A DNA stretch of 64,000 nt from Microbacterium elymi (GCF_021582895.2 NZ_CP091139.2:496001-560000), one strand, 5' to 3'. Positions 23,537 through 33,229 are shown, counted from the stretch's first letter. The notes: generated by a model not told the origin, from the letters alone. Made by a program: numbers and translations.

Positions 23537-24121
23537 ATGACCGCCCGCTTCGTGTACTGGATGAATGTGTCCGTCGACCTGCGCATCGAACGCGACCCCG
23601 ACGAGCGGGGCGGCGGAGACTGGCTGCACATCACCGAGAACCTGCACCGCGAGTTCAACGCCCGCGCCGCCGCGCTGTCGGCGATGGTGCAGGGTCGGGT
23701 GATCTACGACACGATGGAGGCCTTCTGGCCGAACGCGCGGGACGACGAGTCGCTCGACGAAGTGCTGCGCGAGTACGGGCGGATCTGGACGGACAAGCCC
23801 AAATACCTGGTCTCGCGCACCCGGACCGAGGCCGGGCACCGCACACAGGTCGTCGGCGGACCCGACGCGATCGAGCGGCTCGCCCGGATCCGCGCGGACG
23901 GCGAGGGCGACATCGGGATCGGCGGCGCGACGATCGCCACGCAGCTGCTGACCGCCGGGCTGCTGGACGAGCTGATGCTGTTCGTCCACCCCGTCATCCT
24001 GAGCAGCGGGCGGCCGCTGTTCGACCCGGGGGCACAGCCGGTCGACCTCGAACTGATCGAGCACGCGCGGTTCGAGGGCGACGTGGAACTGCACCGCTAC
24101 GGCATCACACGGTGGACCTGA
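23537..24121 (+). CDS. RibD C-terminal / dihydrofolate reductase-like protein
   Basis: A 194-residue oxidoreductase-like protein of the RibD_C (DHFR-fold) family. Clear elements are MVQGRVIYDTMEAFWP, IWTDKPKYLVSRTRTE, the NADPH-loop-like IGIGGATIATQLLTAGLLDE and MLFVHPVILSSGRPLF. These stand-alone proteins are widespread in actinobacteria and usually of unknown substrate. It starts 10 nt after the FHA gene. The stop codon overlaps the 3' end of the convergent tRNA-Ala gene by 9 nt. Confidence 0.9.
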   Translation: MTARFVYWMNVSVDLRIERDPDERGGGDWLHITENLHREFNARAAALSAMVQGRVIYDTMEAFWPNARDDESLDEVLREYGRIWTDKPKYLVSRTRTEAGHRTQVVGGPDAIERLARIRADGEGDIGIGGATIATQLLTAGLLDELMLFVHPVILSSGRPLFDPGAQPVDLELIEHARFEGDVELHRYGITRWT

Positions 24122-24184
24122 GGGATTCGAACCCCTGACCTCTTCATTGCGAACGAAGCGCGCTACCAACTGCGCCACAGGCCC
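24113..24184 (-). tRNA. tRNA-Ala (anticodon CGC)
   Basis: The reverse strand folds as a full cloverleaf. The acceptor stem GGGCCTG/CAGGTCC contains the G3:U70 alanine identity pair, the D arm is GCGCAGTTGGTAGCGC, the anticodon loop TTCGCAA reads CGC, the T arm is AGGGGTTCGAATCCCCT, and the discriminator is A. The 3' CCA is not encoded. Codon decoded: GCG. Confidence 0.95.
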
Positions 24185-24242
24185 GTGAACCTCAGCAACA
24201 ATATCATGGCTGCCGCGGGTGTCAGAATCGCGCCGGGACGGG

Positions 24243-25182
24243 TCAGCCGGCGGCCCGCTGCCGCAGCGTGCGCACGTGCGCCTCGATCTCGGCGTCGTCC
24301 ACGTGCCCCATCCGCGCCAGTCGGGCGGTGTCCAGCTCGGGCGGTCGTGCCTGCTCGGCGCGCTCGCGCAGCGCGTCGTCCAGCGCGGCCTGGCGCAGCC
24401 TGCTCGCGGGCTGCGGCGGCATCGAGCAGGGCGGCGGCGCGCGATCCGGCCGAGGCCGTCAGCGGCCGCGGAAGCTCGCGCGGACGCCACGCCCGCTCGT
24501 CCTCGAGCGACACATCCTGCGGCGCGGCCACGACCCGACGCGGCGTGGCCACGATGGGCGCCACAGCCCGCACGGCAGCGCGGGCGCCGACCCGCGACAT
24601 CCGCACCAGCACGAGGGCGGATGCCGCAGCCAGCGCACCGCCGGTCCCGATGAGCGCCGGCGCCGCACCCGTCGCCGACGGGCCGAAGGCCAGCACGACC
24701 GCGCCCCATCCGGCCAGGCCCAGCCCGGCCAGCCCGATCACGGTGGCGGTCAGCCGCAGGCGCCGACGGGCGCGCGCGCGGCGCACCTCCGGCTGCCGCG
24801 ACGCGGCCACCCGCTCGGCGCGTGCGCGCTCCAGCTCGGCGCGCCGCAGGGCGAGCTCGGCCTGCTCGCGCTCGTCGAGGGTCTTCTTCGCCAGCGCATC
24901 CCGCTCGACCTGCGCCCGGCGTGCGGCCTCTTCGCGTTCGGACTGCGCCTTGCGTGCGACCTTCTGCTGCGCCAGAGCGGTGCGCGCGTTCAGCTCCAGT
25001 CGCACCTCGTCCGGGGTCTCGCTCGTCTGGGCGAGCACCCGCAGCGCCTGGTTCAGGCGCACCGCGTTGCGTTCGGCGGCGTCGAACTGATGCCGGCTGT
25101 ACCAGCTGGGCAGCAGGTACACGAGCCACAGCACCACCGCCACGAGGACGACGATCCCCCCACCCAGCACCTGCCCACCCAT
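24243..25182 (-). CDS. membrane protein with coiled-coil region, unknown function (apparent frameshift)
   Basis: About 312 residues: N-terminal membrane helix (GGGIVVLVAVVLWLVYLLPS), a basic linker, a long charged coiled coil (KKTLDEREQAELALRRAELE), then two further hydrophobic segments (TVIGLAGLGLAGWGAVVLAF, LIGTGGALAAASALVLVRMS) and an Arg-rich tail. An extra G near 24400 (CAGGCTGCGCC for CAGCTGCGCC) breaks the last about 60 residues; corrected they read LRQAALDDALRERAEQARPP and stop at 24243. A cell-envelope role is plausible but unproven. Confidence 0.75.
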
Positions 25183-25274
25183 GCACACCACGGTATGCGA
25201 CGGGGGCCCGGTACCCCGGCATCCGCTCGCGTGTCGCGGCGACGATGCCGCCCGCACGGACCGCGAGTGCGGCT

Positions 25275-25901
25275 TCAGGCAGACAGACGATCCGCCGGCG
25301 GGATGGCCGCGGCATCCTGCGGGGCGCGCCCCGCCACCCACCGGGCCAGCACCCCCTCGGGGACCTCGTCCCGCACCAGCGCGAAGGCGTAGTGGTCGCG
25401 CCAGTCGCCGTCGATGTGGATGTAGCGCCGCCGCAGCCCTCATACCGGAACCCGAGCTTGGCGACCACGCGCAGGCTGGCCTTGTTCTCGGGGCGGATGC
25501 AGATCTCCATCCGGTGCAGGCGCATCTCGGTGAAGCAGATGTCGGTGGCCAGCGCGACCGAGATCGGCGTGATGCCGCGGCCGGCGAACCGCTCGCTGAC
25601 CCAGTAGCCGATCGTCGCCGAGGCCAGCGAGCCGCGGGCGATCCCCCACACGTTCAGCTGTCCGGCCAGCTGCCCGTCCCACTCCATCACGAACGGCACG
25701 CCGTTCCCGTCGCGGTACTGCTGGCAGCCGGCGGATGCCCAGCCGCATGTCCAGCGACACCGGCCCGTCCGGGCTGGTGGCCTCCCACGGGCGCAGCCAT
25801 CCGCGGTTGGCCATCAGCTCGTGCTGCAGTGCGCGCGCGTCCTTGGCGCGGACCAGCCGGATTGACACGGCCCCGTACTGGTGCGGGTCGGTGAGATCCA
25901 C
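25275..25901 (-). CDS. GNAT N-acetyltransferase, RimJ/RimL-like (apparent frameshifts)
   Basis: About 208 residues. GNAT motif A is RFAGRGITPISVALATDICF with the acetyl-CoA loop RGITP, followed by LHRMEICIRPENKASLRVVA and KLGFRYEG, typical of RimJ/RimL enzymes that acetylate protein N-termini or small molecules. GTG start at 25901 after CGAGGGGGCGAC. Two compensating indels: +1 near 25736 (GGCTGCCAGCAG for GGCTGCAGCAG on the coding strand) and -1 near 25438 (before GGCTGCGG). 22 nt after galU. Confidence 0.85.
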
Positions 25902-25923
25902 GTCGCCCCCTCGGCCCGGGCGG

Positions 25924-26811
25924 CTACAGTGTCGCCGCGAACTCCTGCGAGCCATGGGCGCAAGCTCGGGCCGAGATCCTCACGGTCTGCGGCCAGCTCG
26001 CACGATGGCCTTGATGTAGTCCAGCCTATCGCCGGTGTCGTAGCGCCGCCCGCGGAACACGACGCCGTACACCCCGGCGCCCGGGTCGGCCGCGAGCTCC
26101 TGCAGAGCATCGGTCAGCTGGATCTCGCCGCCCTTGCCCGGCTTGCGTGCGCTCGAGGATCTCGAAGACCTCGGGCGGCAGCACGTAGCGGCCGATGACG
26201 GCGAGGTTGGACGGCGCCTCCTCGGCGGTGGGCTTCTCCACCAGGCCGGTCACCCGCACGACATCGGGGTCGTCGGTCGGCTCGACGGCGGCCGCGCCGT
26301 ACAGGTGGATCTGCGCCGGGTCGACCTCCATCAGCGCGATCACGGTCGCGTTGTGCTTGTCGTACTCGCCGAGCATCTTCGGCAGCAGCGGGTCGCGCTC
26401 ATCGATCAGGTCGTCGCCGAGCAGCACCGCGAACGGGTGGTCTCCGACGTGCGCCTTGGCCCGCCAGACCGCGTGCCCGAGGCCGCGCGGCTCACCCTGG
26501 CGCACCATGTGGATGTCGGCCAGATCGCTGGAGTACTGCACCTGCGCCAGCCGGTCGACATCGCCCTTGCGCTCGAGCGTGGACTCCAGCTCGGGCACCG
26601 AGTCGAAGTGGTTGGCGATGTTGTTCTTGTTGCGTCCGATGATGATCAGCACGTCCTGGATGCCGGAGTTCACGGCCTCCTCGACGACGTACTGGATCGC
26701 CGGCTTGTCCACGACCGGAAGCATCTCCTTGGGCATGGCCTTGGTGGCGGGCAGGAAGCGAGTCCCCAGACCTGCGGCCGGGATGACGGCCTTGAACGGC
26801 TTGTGCGGCAT
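25924..26811 (-). CDS. galU: UTP-glucose-1-phosphate uridylyltransferase (apparent frameshifts)
   Basis: Makes UDP-glucose from UTP and glucose-1-phosphate. Nucleotide-binding motif IPAAGLGTRFLPATKAMPKE, then PVVDKPAIQYVVEEAV, PFAVLLGDDLI and VTGLVEKP. The N-terminal 225 residues are intact, but the last 220 nt hold about five indels (near 26143, 26006, 25960 twice, 25945), all at GCAGC/GCTGC words. Corrected, the tail reads LAADREDLGPELRPWLQEFA and ends at the TAG at 25924, giving 294 residues, normal for GalU. Divergent from the folate gene. Confidence 0.95.
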
Positions 26812-26843
26812 GGCAACATGCTAGCGACCGTAGACTCGAGTGC

Positions 26844-27440
26844 ATGGCGGATCCGATAGATGACGCGAAGCGCGCCCTGCGCGCGGAGCTGCGCGAACGA
26901 CGCCAGCTGCTGACGGAAGCCGCGCGCCGCGCGGCCGCGGAGGGCATCACCGCGCAAGCTGGACGCGCTGGTGGAATCCTTCGGCGCCCGGTCGGTCTCG
27001 TGCTATCTGTCCACCGCGACCGAGCCGGGAACGCGCGAGTTCGTCAACGCGGCCGTGGCCCGCGGCATCCGCGTCCTGCTGCCGATCACCCGCGTGGACG
27101 GACTCCTGGACTGGACCGTGGCCGACCCGGACGGCGACGTCGCCGAGGGCTGCTGGGCCTGCCCGAGCCGGTGGGCGAGCTGCTCGGGCCGATCGCGGTC
27201 AACGACGTCGACCTGATGATCATCCCGGCCGCCTCGGTCGACCGATCCGGCATGCGCCTGGGCTGGGGCCGCGGCTACTTCGACAAGACGCTCGGCTCGA
27301 TCCAGAACTGCCCGCCGGTGTACGCCGTCGTCTACGACAGCGAACTCGTCGACGAGGTGCCCCGCGATCTGCACGATCAGCCGGTCACCGGAGTGGTCAC
27401 CCCGACCCGCACCGTCGTCCTTGCGCCCGCCGGGCGCTGA
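26844..27440 (+). CDS. 5-formyltetrahydrofolate cyclo-ligase (apparent frameshifts)
   Basis: About 198 residues; converts 5-formyl-THF to 5,10-methenyl-THF with ATP. Recognisable are ALRAELRERRQ near the N-terminus, YLSTATEPGTREFV, and the ATP-loop region DRSGMRLGWGRGYFDKTL. An extra A at 26956 (GCGCAAGCTGG) and a lost G at 27148 (before GCTGCTGGG) compensate each other. Start ATG 26844, 32 nt from the divergent galU start. Confidence 0.93.
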   Translation: MADPIDDAKRALRAELRERRQLLTEAARRAAAEGITAQAGRAGGILRRPVGLVLSVHRDRAGNARVRQRGRGPRHPRPAADHPRGRTPGLDRGRPGRRRRRGLLGLPEPVGELLGPIAVNDVDLMIIPAASVDRSGMRLGWGRGYFDKTLGSIQNCPPVYAVVYDSELVDEVPRDLHDQPVTGVVTPTRTVVLAPAGR

Positions 27441-27452
27441 AATCGGAGAACA

Positions 27453-27726
27453 ATGCCCACCTACGCCTACGCCTGCAAGGAATGCGGTCACCGCTTCGAC
27501 GCCGTCCAGTCGTTCGCCGAGCCCGCACTGACGGTCTGCCCGGAATGCGGCGGCCCGCTTGCGCAAGCAGTACGGATCCATCGGCGTGACCTTCAACGGG
27601 TCCGGCTTCTACCGCACCGACTCACGGAAAGCCCCGTCATCCGGCGATTCGAGCGGCGGTACCGCCGCCGCTGGTACATCATCGAAGCCGGAGACAAAAG
27701 CCTCCGCCGCATCAGCGGGCTCTTGA
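27453..27726 (+). CDS. FmdB-family zinc-ribbon protein (apparent frameshift)
   Basis: About 90 residues. The zinc ribbon has two CxxC pairs: MPTYAYACKECGHRFDAVQS and LTVCPECGGPL, followed by the family tail SIGVTFNGSGFYRTD and an Ala/Ser-rich C-terminus. FmdB-like regulators are small and of uncertain role. Frame lost at 27559 (CCGCTTGCGCAAG for CCGCTGCGCAAG), which restores PLRKQYGS. Follows the folate gene by 12 nt, probably same operon. Confidence 0.92.
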
Positions 27727-27762
27727 CCCGGCCCAGGCCGGCACACTCTCGGGGGAACCGAC

Positions 27763-28173
27763 GTGATCAAAGGCTTCAGGGAATTCATCACCAAGGGCAA
27801 TGTCATCGACCTGGCCGTCGCAGTCGTCATCGGCGCTGCGTTCGCGGCGGTCATCAACGCGTTCGTCGAGGCGATCATCAACCCGCTGGTCGGGGCGTTC
27901 GTGCCCAGCGGCGACCTGGCCAAGTGGACGATCGACTTCCCCGGCATCTTCGCGACCGCCCACCTCGGCATCGGCGCGATCATCTCGGCGCTGATCACGT
28001 TCCTGGCCACGGCGCTGGTGGTCTACTTCGTGCTGGTCCTGCCGATGAACAGATACAAGGAGCGTCGCGCGGCCAAGCTCGCTGCCGGCGTCGTCGAGGA
28101 GGAGCCCGCCCTTCCCAGCGAGCAGGAGCTGCTGGTGCAGATCCGCGACCTGCTGGAGAAGCCGCGGTCCTGA
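27763..28173 (+). CDS. mscL: large-conductance mechanosensitive channel
   Basis: A 136-residue pentameric osmotic safety valve. The first transmembrane helix GNVIDLAVAVVIGAAFAAVI carries the conserved pore-lining pattern, the second is IISALITFLATALVVYFVLV, and the acidic C-terminal bundle ends LLVQIRDLLEKPRS. GTG start at 27763 after GGGGGAACCGAC. Intact. Confidence 0.97.
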   Translation: MIKGFREFITKGNVIDLAVAVVIGAAFAAVINAFVEAIINPLVGAFVPSGDLAKWTIDFPGIFATAHLGIGAIISALITFLATALVVYFVLVLPMNRYKERRAAKLAAGVVEEEPALPSEQELLVQIRDLLEKPRS

Positions 28174-28174
28174 C

Positions 28175-28375
28175 TCAGTAGTGCGGCGGCTTCTCCTGCC
28201 GCATCCGCTCGTCATTCGGACCGGTCCCCGTCGACTCCTCGTCGGCGGGGACCGGTTCGTTCGTCGTCCCCGGCGCCGGGGTCAGCTTCGCCCGCCGCGA
28301 CCCGCGCACCCGCACGATGCGCTGGTGGTCGCCGTCCCGCGACGCACCCTCGGGCGGAACCTGCTCAGTCGACAT
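28175..28375 (-). CDS. small hydrophilic protein, unknown function
   Basis: A 66-residue, highly charged, Pro-rich peptide (STEQVPPEGASRDGDHQRIV) ending ERMRQEKPPHY; probably disordered. Its ATG at 28375 lies inside the last codons of the helicase-like gene (overlap of about 11 nt), which suggests translational coupling. No domain recognised. Confidence 0.55.
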   Translation of the reverse strand: MSTEQVPPEGASRDGDHQRIVRVRGSRRAKLTPAPGTTNEPVPADEESTGTGPNDERMRQEKPPHY

Positions 28376-31300
28376 CGATCGGCTGGGTGTCGGCATCCGA
28401 CGTCGGCGACTCGGGATTCACACCGAGGATCCCGGCGATGCGCCGGGCGACGTCGGCCGGATCGCTGTACAGGTCGAACGAGTGCACGCGCACGTAATGC
28501 CAGCCCAGGCGCCGCAGCACCTGCGGGCGCAGGCGCAGCGCCTCGCGCAGCGAGCCCGAGCCGGTCTCGGGGTCGCTCTCGGCGACCACGGCCTTGCCGC
28601 CGTACTGCGCGACCAGCGGCAGCAGTCCGCGGTAGTGCACGTCCACCGAGACGCCCAGGCGCCGCAGCTCGCGCGCCAGCGCCAGGGTCAGCGGGTCGGC
28701 GAGGTCCTCCAGCCGTGCCTCACGGGCGCGGGCGGCGATCCCGCCGAGCACGGTCATCAGCGTCGCGGCGCCGTGCTCGAGACGTCCGTCGTCGAACGCG
28801 GACGGACGGATGCACGACACCAGCACCATCGACCGGCGGGCCCGGGTCATCCCGACCGTGAGCAGCCGCTCGCCGTCGGGGGTGGACAGATCGCCGAAGT
28901 CGCTGAGCACCCGGCCGTGTCGGGTCAGGCCGAACCCGAGGGAGAAGATCACCCGGTCGCGGCTCTCGGCCACCGACTCCTCGAGAGTGAGCACGGCGAA
29001 CGGCTCGGCCGTGTCGCGCGAGACGAAGTCGGCGACGTCCGAACGGCCGGCGAACGCCGAATCGACGGCGACGCGGACCCGTTCCGCATGCTTGGGGCTC
29101 GCGGTGACCACCATGAGGGTCTCGCGCGGACGGTTCACGGCGTGCTCGACGACCAGGGTCACCACCCGGGCGACCTCGGCGTCCGGGCTCTCCACCGCCC
29201 CGCTGTCCGCGTCGGGCGCGCCGGATCCGCCCTCGACATAGTCCACCGAGAGACTGCCACGGCCGAGGTACGAGCCTGCCCAGGGCAGCGATGCGAGCTC
29301 GCCGCCGTAGAACGCGTCGTTGACCAGGGCGGCCAGGTCCTCGCCCCCGGCGCGATAGCTGCGGGTCAGGGTCTCGACCGGCACCAGCTCGGCGAGGCGC
29401 GCGAACACGCTGGTGGCGTCGAACGGCTCGTCGTCCTCGGCCGGCTCGTCGCCGGGACCGGGGCGGCCGGCGGCGATGCGGAACGGGGTGGGCCTTGCGT
29501 GACCGGGTCGCCGAAGGCGACCACCTGGCGTGCCCGGCGCAGCGCGGGCGCCGCCTCGGCCAGCGACAGGGCACCGGCATCCGCCACCAGGACCACGTCG
29601 AACCGGACGGTGTCCGGGATCAGCGGGATGTCGTACGGCGAGGCGATCCACGCCGGGACGAGCGTGTCGGTCAGCTCCGGCGCGATGCGCGTCACCTGGT
29701 CGGCGGTCACGTCGCCGAGCTTGAGCGCCCGCTTCAGAGCGGCGGCCTCGTCGGCGTGATCGACGATGCCGATGCGCCACTGGGTCGCCAGCCGCGCGGC
29801 CAGCAGGGGGCCGGATGCCGCAACGTGCGCCTCGTCGACGAGCCGGAAATCGCGCTCCAGCCGGTCGACCACGGCGGTGTTCGCACCCAGCAGCGCCCGG
29901 TCGCTGCGCAGCACGTGCTCCAGAGCGGACTGCCACCAGGCGTACTCCAGCTCGGCCCGCACCCGGTCCTCGGGCACGTGTCGCACACTCAGCTCGACCA
30001 GCAGCGGCTCCAGACCCATCCGCGCGAGCTCGGCGCGCAGCGTCGCCCGCTCGATCAGGTTGTCGAAGTACTCCGAATCGGCGGCCAGTCCCGCCAGGCT
30101 GCGCACGAGACCGGGGGCCGGCAGCGTCGACAGGCGCGCAGCATCCGTCCGCCCGAGGACCGCATCCAGCTCTTCCAGCCCCGCCTGCGTCCGCTGCCAC
30201 AGGGCCCAGACGTCGCCGAGCCCGACCGGGACGCCCGGGGCCGACAGTGCCGCCTCGGCGTACCTCTCCCACTCGGTGCGCTGGCGCTGGATCCGCACGA
30301 GGGACTCGTACATGTCGGGCACGTGCACGCCCGGGCGCACGTACTCGCGGGCCAGGCGACGCAGCCGTCGGCGGTCGGCCGCCGACAGCTTGCCCGGCGT
30401 CGCGGCGCGGACCGTGCGCCTGGATGAGCTCGGTCAGCCCCCGTTCGAACACCGTCGGGCTGAACTTGTCGAGCGAGTCGCGGATGCCCTGCAGGAGCCG
30501 CAGGTACGCGCCGAGCTCGGCGATCGTGGCGAACGGCCGCATGCGCGTCTGCGCGATCAGCTCGTACCCGCGCTCGAGCAGCGCCGGCACGTCCTCGCGA
30601 TGCAAGCCGGCGGGCGAGCGCGTGCGCGGCGCGGGCGTCCTCGGTCGAGCCGAACGTCACCCCGTACCAGGCCGAGTCGTCCGGGCCGAAGCGGAATTCG
30701 CCCAGCCGCGCCGCCGCGACGAGCTTGTCGGCGGCCTCGGCGCGCGCGTTCTTCAGCCGCTCGAGCGTCGCCGAGTCGAAGCGGGTGGTGGCCGCAGCCG
30801 GCTGATGCGTGGCCGCCAGTGCGGTCAGCTCACGGACGATCTCCAGCGCCGAGACGCCCAGCTCGCTGCGGTCGGCGGTCAGCGCGCGCCGGTAGTCGCG
30901 CAGCACCGTGCGCAGGCGGACCAGGGCGTCGTCGATGTCGGAGGTGCGCGGCTGGGCGGCCTTCTCGTTGCGGCCGATCGCGCGGATCAGATCACGCCGC
31001 AGGTGCACGGGCGAGACGGCCAGTCCGCCCAGTCCGATCCCTGCGAGGCGGTGACGGACCCCCTCGAGGGTGGACCGGCGCGCGCTGACCACCAGCACGC
31101 GCTTGCCGTCGTCGATGAGCGCGCCGAGCGCATTGATCACGGTCTGGGTCCCGCCGGTGCCCGGCAGCGTGTGCACCACCAGCGACTGGCCGTCGGTGAT
31201 CCGGGCCAGGACGTCCTCCTGCTCGGCATCCGCGTCCAGGAGGAAGGTGTCGGATGCCGGGGGCCGCTCGTCCGGGTCGGTGACCGCGGGGCGCGCCCGG

Positions 31301-32100
31301 TGCAGAGCGAGCAGCTCACGATCGTCGCGGTGCCCGCCGAGGGCGTTCAGCACCGGGTGGTCCAGTCGCGCGAGATCGCGCGACATCCGCGCCCCGATGT
31401 CGCCGAACGTGGAGACGATCAGCCGCGGGCGGACGCTGAAGGACGGGATGTGCGCGGTGAGCTGACGCAAGCCGGTCGATCACCGGCTGCGGGTTGAACA
31501 CGCCGCCGGCCGTGGCCAGCGCCGCCAGATGGGCGCCGTCCAGCTTGCACCCCGAACTGGGTGGCCAGCGCCCGGACCAGCTCGGGGTTGGCGGTGAAGG
31601 ACCCGTGCAGCTTGACCTCGAAATCGGTGTGGTGCCGGCGGATGGCGGTGGGGCGCAGCAGGATCGGCGCGCAGTACGCCCGGTCGCCGTCGGCCCAGGT
31701 GGCCAGCCCCACGGCCAGCCGGACGACATCCAGTCCGCGGGCGGTGCGCAGCTCGACGTTCTTCGTCGCCACCTGGGCGGCGGCCCGGCGAGCGCCGCGC
31801 AGCCCCACCTCGTCGCGGAAGAGGTTCGACAGGAGCGTGGAGCGCCCCGTGATGAACTGCGGAAGGCTGCCCGGGTGCGCCTTGGTGATCTCGATGCCGG
31901 CGTCGATCGCGTCCGAGAACTGGCAGCGACGTGGAGCGTCCGCCGAGTTCGGCGGCCTGGGCGCGGATGCGCTCGCGCTCGGGCTCTGCCACGTGCATCA
32001 CGCTCACCCCCGGCTCGGAGAGCATGAGCGACGCCGGCGTCACCCCCGCCGCGATCGGGTCATCCTCCGCGCCCACCAGAGCGCTGCTCCAGCTCGCCAC
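28365..32100 (-). CDS. very large SF1-helicase-like AAA protein with degenerate nucleotide site (apparent frameshifts)
   Basis: About 1240 residues, spread over three frames by several indels (near 31920, 31545, 31469, 30604, 30418, 29493 among others). It looks like a DUF4011-type SF1 helicase, but the Walker A reads LPGTGGTQT, with Gly in place of the catalytic Lys, and the Walker B/Q region reads VLVADAGALSLAEA...VAFGDPVTQGP, without the DEAS acid pair. The C-terminal end retains GERLLTVGMTRARRSMVLVS and HYRGLLPLVAQYGGKAVVAE (endonuclease-like). Start GTG at 32100. Possibly a non-hydrolysing scaffold; function unknown. Confidence 0.78.
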
Positions 32101-32290
32101 ACAGACACACCCTAAGCGCGCAGGGTGGGCGCAAGCCGGGAGCGCGGGCGAGTTTCGCCGGATTGCACGGACACGCCGGGCTGATCGGCCGTTCCTCCCC
32201 AGGTCGCCAGGGACCGGCCTTCGACCCGACTTGTCCACCGATCGGCTCTCTCGGCCTCGGTCGTTCGGCGGCCCTTGCCAGGATGGACCC

Positions 32291-32816
32291 ATGATGCACG
32301 CGACCTTCACCGTCCACCCGTCTCCCGTCGGGGATGTGCTCCTCGCGTTCACCGAGGCCGGCCTGGTCACCGCGCACGTCCTGCGCGGGGACGACGACGA
32401 GCGCGACGTCGACGCGCAGGTGGCCGCGCTCACCGTCGCGCTGCACACGCTGCCCGGGTCGCGACGACGCCGGAGCCGACGACGTCCGCCGCCAGCTCGA
32501 CGAGTACTTCGCGGGCACCCGGCGGGCGTTCGCGCTCACGCTGGACTGGCGGCTGACCCGCGGTTTCGCCCAGGCTGCGCTGGAGTCGGTGTGCGACATC
32601 CCCTACGGCGAGACGGCCGGGTACGGCGAGGTGGCGGCGATGGCCGGCCACCCCCGTGCCGCGCGCGCCGTCGGCAACGCCTGCGCGCACTCGCCGTTCT
32701 CGATCGTCGTGCCCGTGCATCGCGTGGTCCGCGCCGACGGATCGATCGGCGGCTACGGCGGCCGCGCCGAGGTCAAGCGCTTCCTGCTGGAACACGAGCG
32801 CGCAGCAGGCGAGTAG
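32291..32816 (+). CDS. O6-alkylguanine-DNA alkyltransferase-like protein lacking the acceptor Cys (apparent frameshift)
   Basis: About 174 residues with the MGMT/Ogt layout: N-terminal domain, then DIPYGETAGYGEVAAMAGHP, RAVGNACAHSPFSIVVPVHR and VVRADGSIGGYGGRAEVKRF. The acceptor motif that should be PCHR is PVHR, so the reactive Cys is absent; it would act as an alkyltransferase-like (ATL) binding protein or be inactive. Two compensating sequence errors could also explain it. One indel, +1 near 32460, splits the N-terminal domain. ATG 32291 (or 32294). Confidence 0.85.
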
Positions 32817-32835
32817 GCCGCCCGCCGCGCGACCC

Positions 32836-32857
32836 GGCCCCGGACCCGTCCGGGGCC
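32836..32857 (+). terminator. short perfect GC hairpin after the alkyltransferase-like gene
   Basis: GGCCCCGGA, loop CCCG, TCCGGGGCC: a 9-bp perfect stem starting 20 nt past the stop codon, directly before the repeat mosaic. Confidence 0.65.
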
Positions 32858-32949
32858 GCGTCGTGTCCGGGCCGGTGTTGTCGTGTCGACGCGCGGCGTC
32901 GTGTCCCGACTTCGTGTCGCCGCGTCGTGTCGCGGCATCACGTCCGGGT

Positions 32950-33046
32950 GTCGCGTCGCCGCGTCGCGTCCCGGGCGTCGCGTCGCAGCGTCGCGTCCCG
33001 GGCGTCGCGTCGCAGCGTCGTGTCCCGGGCGTCGCGTCGCAGCGCG
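32950..33046. repeat. 27-bp tandem repeat, 3.6 copies
   Basis: Units GTCGCGTCGC(C/A)GCGTCG... ending GTCCCGGGC run head to tail at 32950-32976, 32977-33003 and 33004-33030, with a partial fourth copy to 33046. They differ at one or two positions. There are no spacers. The 27-nt period keeps any reading frame open, which explains the long spurious ORFs here. Confidence 0.85.
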
Positions 33047-33120
33047 CTCATGTTGCCGCGTCATGTCGACGCGCGTCGCGGTCATGTTGCCGCCGCGTAA
33101 CGGCGCTCGCGCTGCGTCTC

Positions 33121-33229
33121 CCGCTCGCGCTGTCCTTTCCGCTCGCGCTATCCCTTTCGACTCGCGCTGTCTCTTTCCGCTCGCGCTATCCCTTTCGACT
33201 CGCGCTGTCCCTTTCCGCTCGCGCTGTCG
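33121..33229. repeat. 19-bp repeats arranged as a 38-bp higher-order repeat
   Basis: Two alternating 19-mers, CCGCTCGCGCTATCCCTTT and CGACTCGCGCTGTCYCTTT, follow one another at 33139-33157, 33158-33176, 33177-33195 and 33196-33214, flanked by related partial units from 33121 and to 33229. The pyrimidine-rich strand is the plus strand. Confidence 0.85.

Noticed and set aside
24113..24184. tRNA-Ala as an integration site for a mobile element
   Set aside because: No integrase, no direct repeat of the tRNA 3' end, and housekeeping-type genes on both sides.
32950..33046. Regular repeats suggestive of a CRISPR array
   Set aside because: The 27-bp units are contiguous, without unique spacers, and no cas genes are in the window.
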